This document shows positions 32,413 to 34,591 of a DNA stretch of 34,591 nt, in pieces. A program made the translations under genes and the position numbers. The stretch comes from JBOFMT01 sp051658525. GTDB lineage: Bacteria > Bacillota_I > Bacilli_A > Erysipelotrichales > Erysipelotrichaceae. The stretch lies in the NCBI GenBank assembly GCA_051658525.1, contig JBOFMT010000108.1, forward strand, positions 1 to 34,591, given 5' to 3'. How positions within the stretch are numbered: position 1 is the stretch's first letter; the number at the start of each line of letters is the position of its first letter. The notes under the pieces were generated by a model. The model had not been told where the DNA came from, did not search any database, and saw only the letters and a program-made list of their open reading frames with translations.

Positions 32413-33642
32413 ATGAAGATTAAAGAAATACAAGAACAGGAATTTCAAACGTTTGTTGCTACGCAAGCATGCAATTCGTTTACCCAAAGTCAATACAACA
32501 AACAAATGGCAGAACGCTCGCAAGCGCAAGTAACTTTATACGGTGGATATGAGGGAGATACTCTAGTAGCCGCAACACTGATTCTAGGAGTTCCGTTACT
32601 TGGATCTTGGATGAAGTACTACGCTCCTAGAGGATTTGTCCTCGACTATCAAAACACATCTGTTTTAAACGCATTTTCAAAAGCTCTAGAACAAGAATTG
32701 AAGCGTAAAAAGGGATTATATCTAAGACTTGATCCATATTTGGTTTATCAAAGTCACCACGGTGACGGTAGCACTTCGCTAAATCCACTAGCAGAGAGTA
32801 CTATGCATTCCTTCCAACAACTTGGTTACCATCATAATGGATTAACTACAGGATATGGTCATGATGAACAGGTACGCTGGCAATATTGGAAAGATTTAAA
32901 TACGGAATTACCGCTCATTCAAAAACAATATCGTCAAAACACGCGTAATAAAATTAGTTATGCGAAAAAAATTGGTTCGCGTATTCGTGTCGGCACCCGT
33001 GAGCAAGTAGAAGAGTTTTATCACATCCTACAGCATACAGCAGATCGCCAAGCATTTCAGAACCGCGACTTGGACTACTTTTATCGTTTCTATGATACGT
33101 ATATCGCACAAGGAATTGCTACGATGTTGTTTGTAGATGTCGATTTAAAAGACTATCAAAATCTACTTAGCAAGGAATATGAAACAGTTCTAAGAAAAAT
33201 AGAACGCCTAGAGCTTCGTGGAAAAGAAACGGGTGAGCTGAAAGAACTTCGTGTGAGCAAAACAAGTATTGAGAAAAAACAAGAACAAAATACAACGTTG
33301 ATGCAAACTTATGGCGAACATGTTGTTAGTGCTTGTTCGATTTTCTTAACCTATGGAAATGAAGTGATTTACTTTTATAGCGGTGGTTACGAGGAACTGA
33401 TGCCATTAGCTGGTCAATACTTCTTACAAGACTATATGATTCACACAGCGAAAGAACAAGGATACCAACGCTATAATTTCTTTGGAATCAAGGGAGACTT
33501 CCAAGATGATGGTGTTTACTTATTTAAGTCCGGTTTCAACGGCTATGCTGTTGAATTTATTGGACAATACGATTTGATTTTGAATCAACCAATGCATACC
33601 GTATATCAAGGATTACGTAAATTCAAAACGATGTTCCGTTAA
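32413..33642 (+). CDS. FemAB/MurMN family peptidoglycan cross-bridge aminoacyltransferase (copy 1)
   Basis: About 409 residues. Enzymes of this family use aminoacyl-tRNA to add residues to the lysine side chain of lipid II on the cytoplasmic membrane face, building the cross-bridge. Two GNAT-like halves are recognisable: FTQSQYNKQMAER and YYAPRGFVLDYQN in the first, NKISYAKKIGSRIRVGTREQ and QAFQNRDLDYFYRFYDTY in the second. A charged helical-hairpin arm follows (about 245-300, LLSKEYETVLRKIERLELRG). The end LFKSGFNGYAVEFIGQYDLILN is typical. I start at the ATG at 32413 with AGGAGG six bases upstream; a TTG two codons earlier overlaps that spacer. The amino acid added cannot be told from sequence. 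Confidence 0.9.
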   Translation: MKIKEIQEQEFQTFVATQACNSFTQSQYNKQMAERSQAQVTLYGGYEGDTLVAATLILGVPLLGSWMKYYAPRGFVLDYQNTSVLNAFSKALEQELKRKKGLYLRLDPYLVYQSHHGDGSTSLNPLAESTMHSFQQLGYHHNGLTTGYGHDEQVRWQYWKDLNTELPLIQKQYRQNTRNKISYAKKIGSRIRVGTREQVEEFYHILQHTADRQAFQNRDLDYFYRFYDTYIAQGIATMLFVDVDLKDYQNLLSKEYETVLRKIERLELRGKETGELKELRVSKTSIEKKQEQNTTLMQTYGEHVVSACSIFLTYGNEVIYFYSGGYEELMPLAGQYFLQDYMIHTAKEQGYQRYNFFGIKGDFQDDGVYLFKSGFNGYAVEFIGQYDLILNQPMHTVYQGLRKFKTMFR

Positions 33643-33662
33643 CATCGTGAGGGGGAATTGAT

Positions 33663-34591
33663 ATGGAGTTTGTTACTTTATCTGAGGAAGTATTTGAATC
33701 GTTTTCGAGCGCAAGTCCATATGCAAATTTATGGCAATCGATCGATATGGCTGAAATGAAACGCAAGAACGATATGACGACGCATTATGTGGGTCTCATA
33801 CACAATGGAGAGCCTATTGCTGCAGCACTACTTTGTAGCCGTAAAGTATTAGGAAGCTATCGTGAATTTACTGCTCCACGTGGATTTTTAATCGACTATC
33901 ACAATTTAGAGCTGTTAACCCAGTTTCTTCAAGCCCTAAAAACGTATATCAAGAAACACCGAGGAATCTACTTCTCTACCGATCCTTATCTTGCATACCA
34001 ACAGCATGCACTAGATGGTTCCGTTGTGGAAGGTGGATGGAACAACCGGCCTGTGTTTGAGCGTTTCATCAAACAAGGCTTTACTCATGGTGGCTTTACT
34101 GCTGGTATTGATCTTACAAAAGAACCACGGTGGATTTACACTATCCCTTTGACAGGTCATACACCAGAAACACTGCTTGCAAGTTTTGAACGCAAGTGCA
34201 AGCGCAGTATCCAAAAAACAATCAAATATCAACTCCACGTGGAAACCTTAGATGCAAACTCTTTGGATGTCTTCTTCGACGTGATGGAACATACGGCAAC
34301 GCGTCGTGATTTTAAAAATCGTGACAAACAATATTACTATCAATTACTGGAGAGCTTTGGAAACCGTGGACACTTAAAATATCTAAGTGTATCCTTAGAT
34401 GTTGCGGCACTTTTAGTTCAATTAGAAGCTGAGCTTGCGCTTGAACAAAACTCATACGACGTTGCATTGCAAAAGCAAACACCGCAACATCATAATGAGA
34501 AGTTGACATCCAAGCTCGAACAAATTCAAGCGCGTATTACTTCTTGTCACAAAAAAATTGCGGAACTCGAAGCATTATCACAACAAAAAGG
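33663..34591 (+). CDS. FemAB/MurMN family aminoacyltransferase (copy 2), 3' end cut by window edge
   Basis: 309 codons are visible from the ATG at 33663, after GAGGGGG and 20 bases behind copy 1. The layout parallels the first copy: ASPYANLWQSIDMAEMKR, EFTAPRGFLIDYHN, YFSTDPYLAYQQH, then SFERKCKRSIQKTIKYQL, and TATRRDFKNRDKQYYYQLLESFG. The last visible part is the start of the coiled-coil arm (LVQLEAELALEQN, LEQIQARITSCHKKIAELEAL). The missing part should be about 100 residues. Tandem Fem genes usually add successive cross-bridge residues, as MurM and MurN do; this is an inference here. Confidence 0.9.
   Translation, partial: MEFVTLSEEVFESFSSASPYANLWQSIDMAEMKRKNDMTTHYVGLIHNGEPIAAALLCSRKVLGSYREFTAPRGFLIDYHNLELLTQFLQALKTYIKKHRGIYFSTDPYLAYQQHALDGSVVEGGWNNRPVFERFIKQGFTHGGFTAGIDLTKEPRWIYTIPLTGHTPETLLASFERKCKRSIQKTIKYQLHVETLDANSLDVFFDVMEHTATRRDFKNRDKQYYYQLLESFGNRGHLKYLSVSLDVAALLVQLEAELALEQNSYDVALQKQTPQHHNEKLTSKLEQIQARITSCHKKIAELEALSQQK

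Noticed and set aside
1..34591. tRNA or rRNA genes, CRISPR arrays, insertion sequences, phage genes
   Set aside because: No such structures were seen: no cloverleaf-like segments, regular spaced repeats, transposase or integrase motifs, or terminal inverted repeats.

Overview
The window is a 34.6 kb piece of a low-GC Gram-positive (Bacillota) chromosome. Support comes from strong AAGGAGG-type ribosome binding sites, SigA-like TTGACA/TATAAT promoters, FliY-type switch proteins, AddAB rather than RecBCD, and FemAB/MurMN-type peptidoglycan cross-bridge enzymes. A motile member of the Erysipelotrichia or a relative is my best guess, but no rRNA or species marker is present to fix this.

Region 1 (1-22932, minus strand) is one compact flagellar operon followed by flagellin. 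From a SigA-like promoter at about 23000 the order is flgB-flgC-fliE-fliF-fliG-fliH-fliI-fliJ-fliK-flgD-(flagellar operon protein)-flgE-flbD-motA-motB-fliY2-fliO-fliP-fliQ-fliR-flhB-flhA-sigma28-flgF-flgG-fliM-fliY1. That is 27 genes with overlaps or very short gaps and no internal terminator that I can see. The cut-off flagellin gene follows with its own sigma28 promoter and a structured leader. Together these genes encode the export gate, the basal body, rod and hook, the stator, the switch ring and the sigma factor that turns on late genes. FliM starts directly at its core domain without the N-terminal CheY-binding peptide. There are two FliY-like proteins, both with degenerate CheC-type active sites. 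No cheY, cheA, cheW, cheC, cheD, fliL, flhF or flhG occurs in the cluster.

Region 2 (22933-23326) is about 390 bp of AT-rich upstream DNA carrying the operon promoter and several repeat elements that could be regulator sites.

Region 3 (23327-25180, minus) is a three-gene operon: a PadR-family repressor, a HAAS/DUF1700 membrane protein and a small membrane-anchored protein. Its SigA-like promoter is embedded in a long inverted repeat (a likely PadR operator), and a terminator follows.

Region 4 (25189-26318, minus) is a single-gene unit for an aldo/keto reductase with a cysteine-rich 4Fe-4S C-terminus. It is divergent from region 5 (26427-32297, plus), addB-addA, which encodes the recombinational-repair helicase-nuclease. 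Region 6 (32336-34591, plus) holds two tandem FemAB-family genes, the second cut by the window edge.
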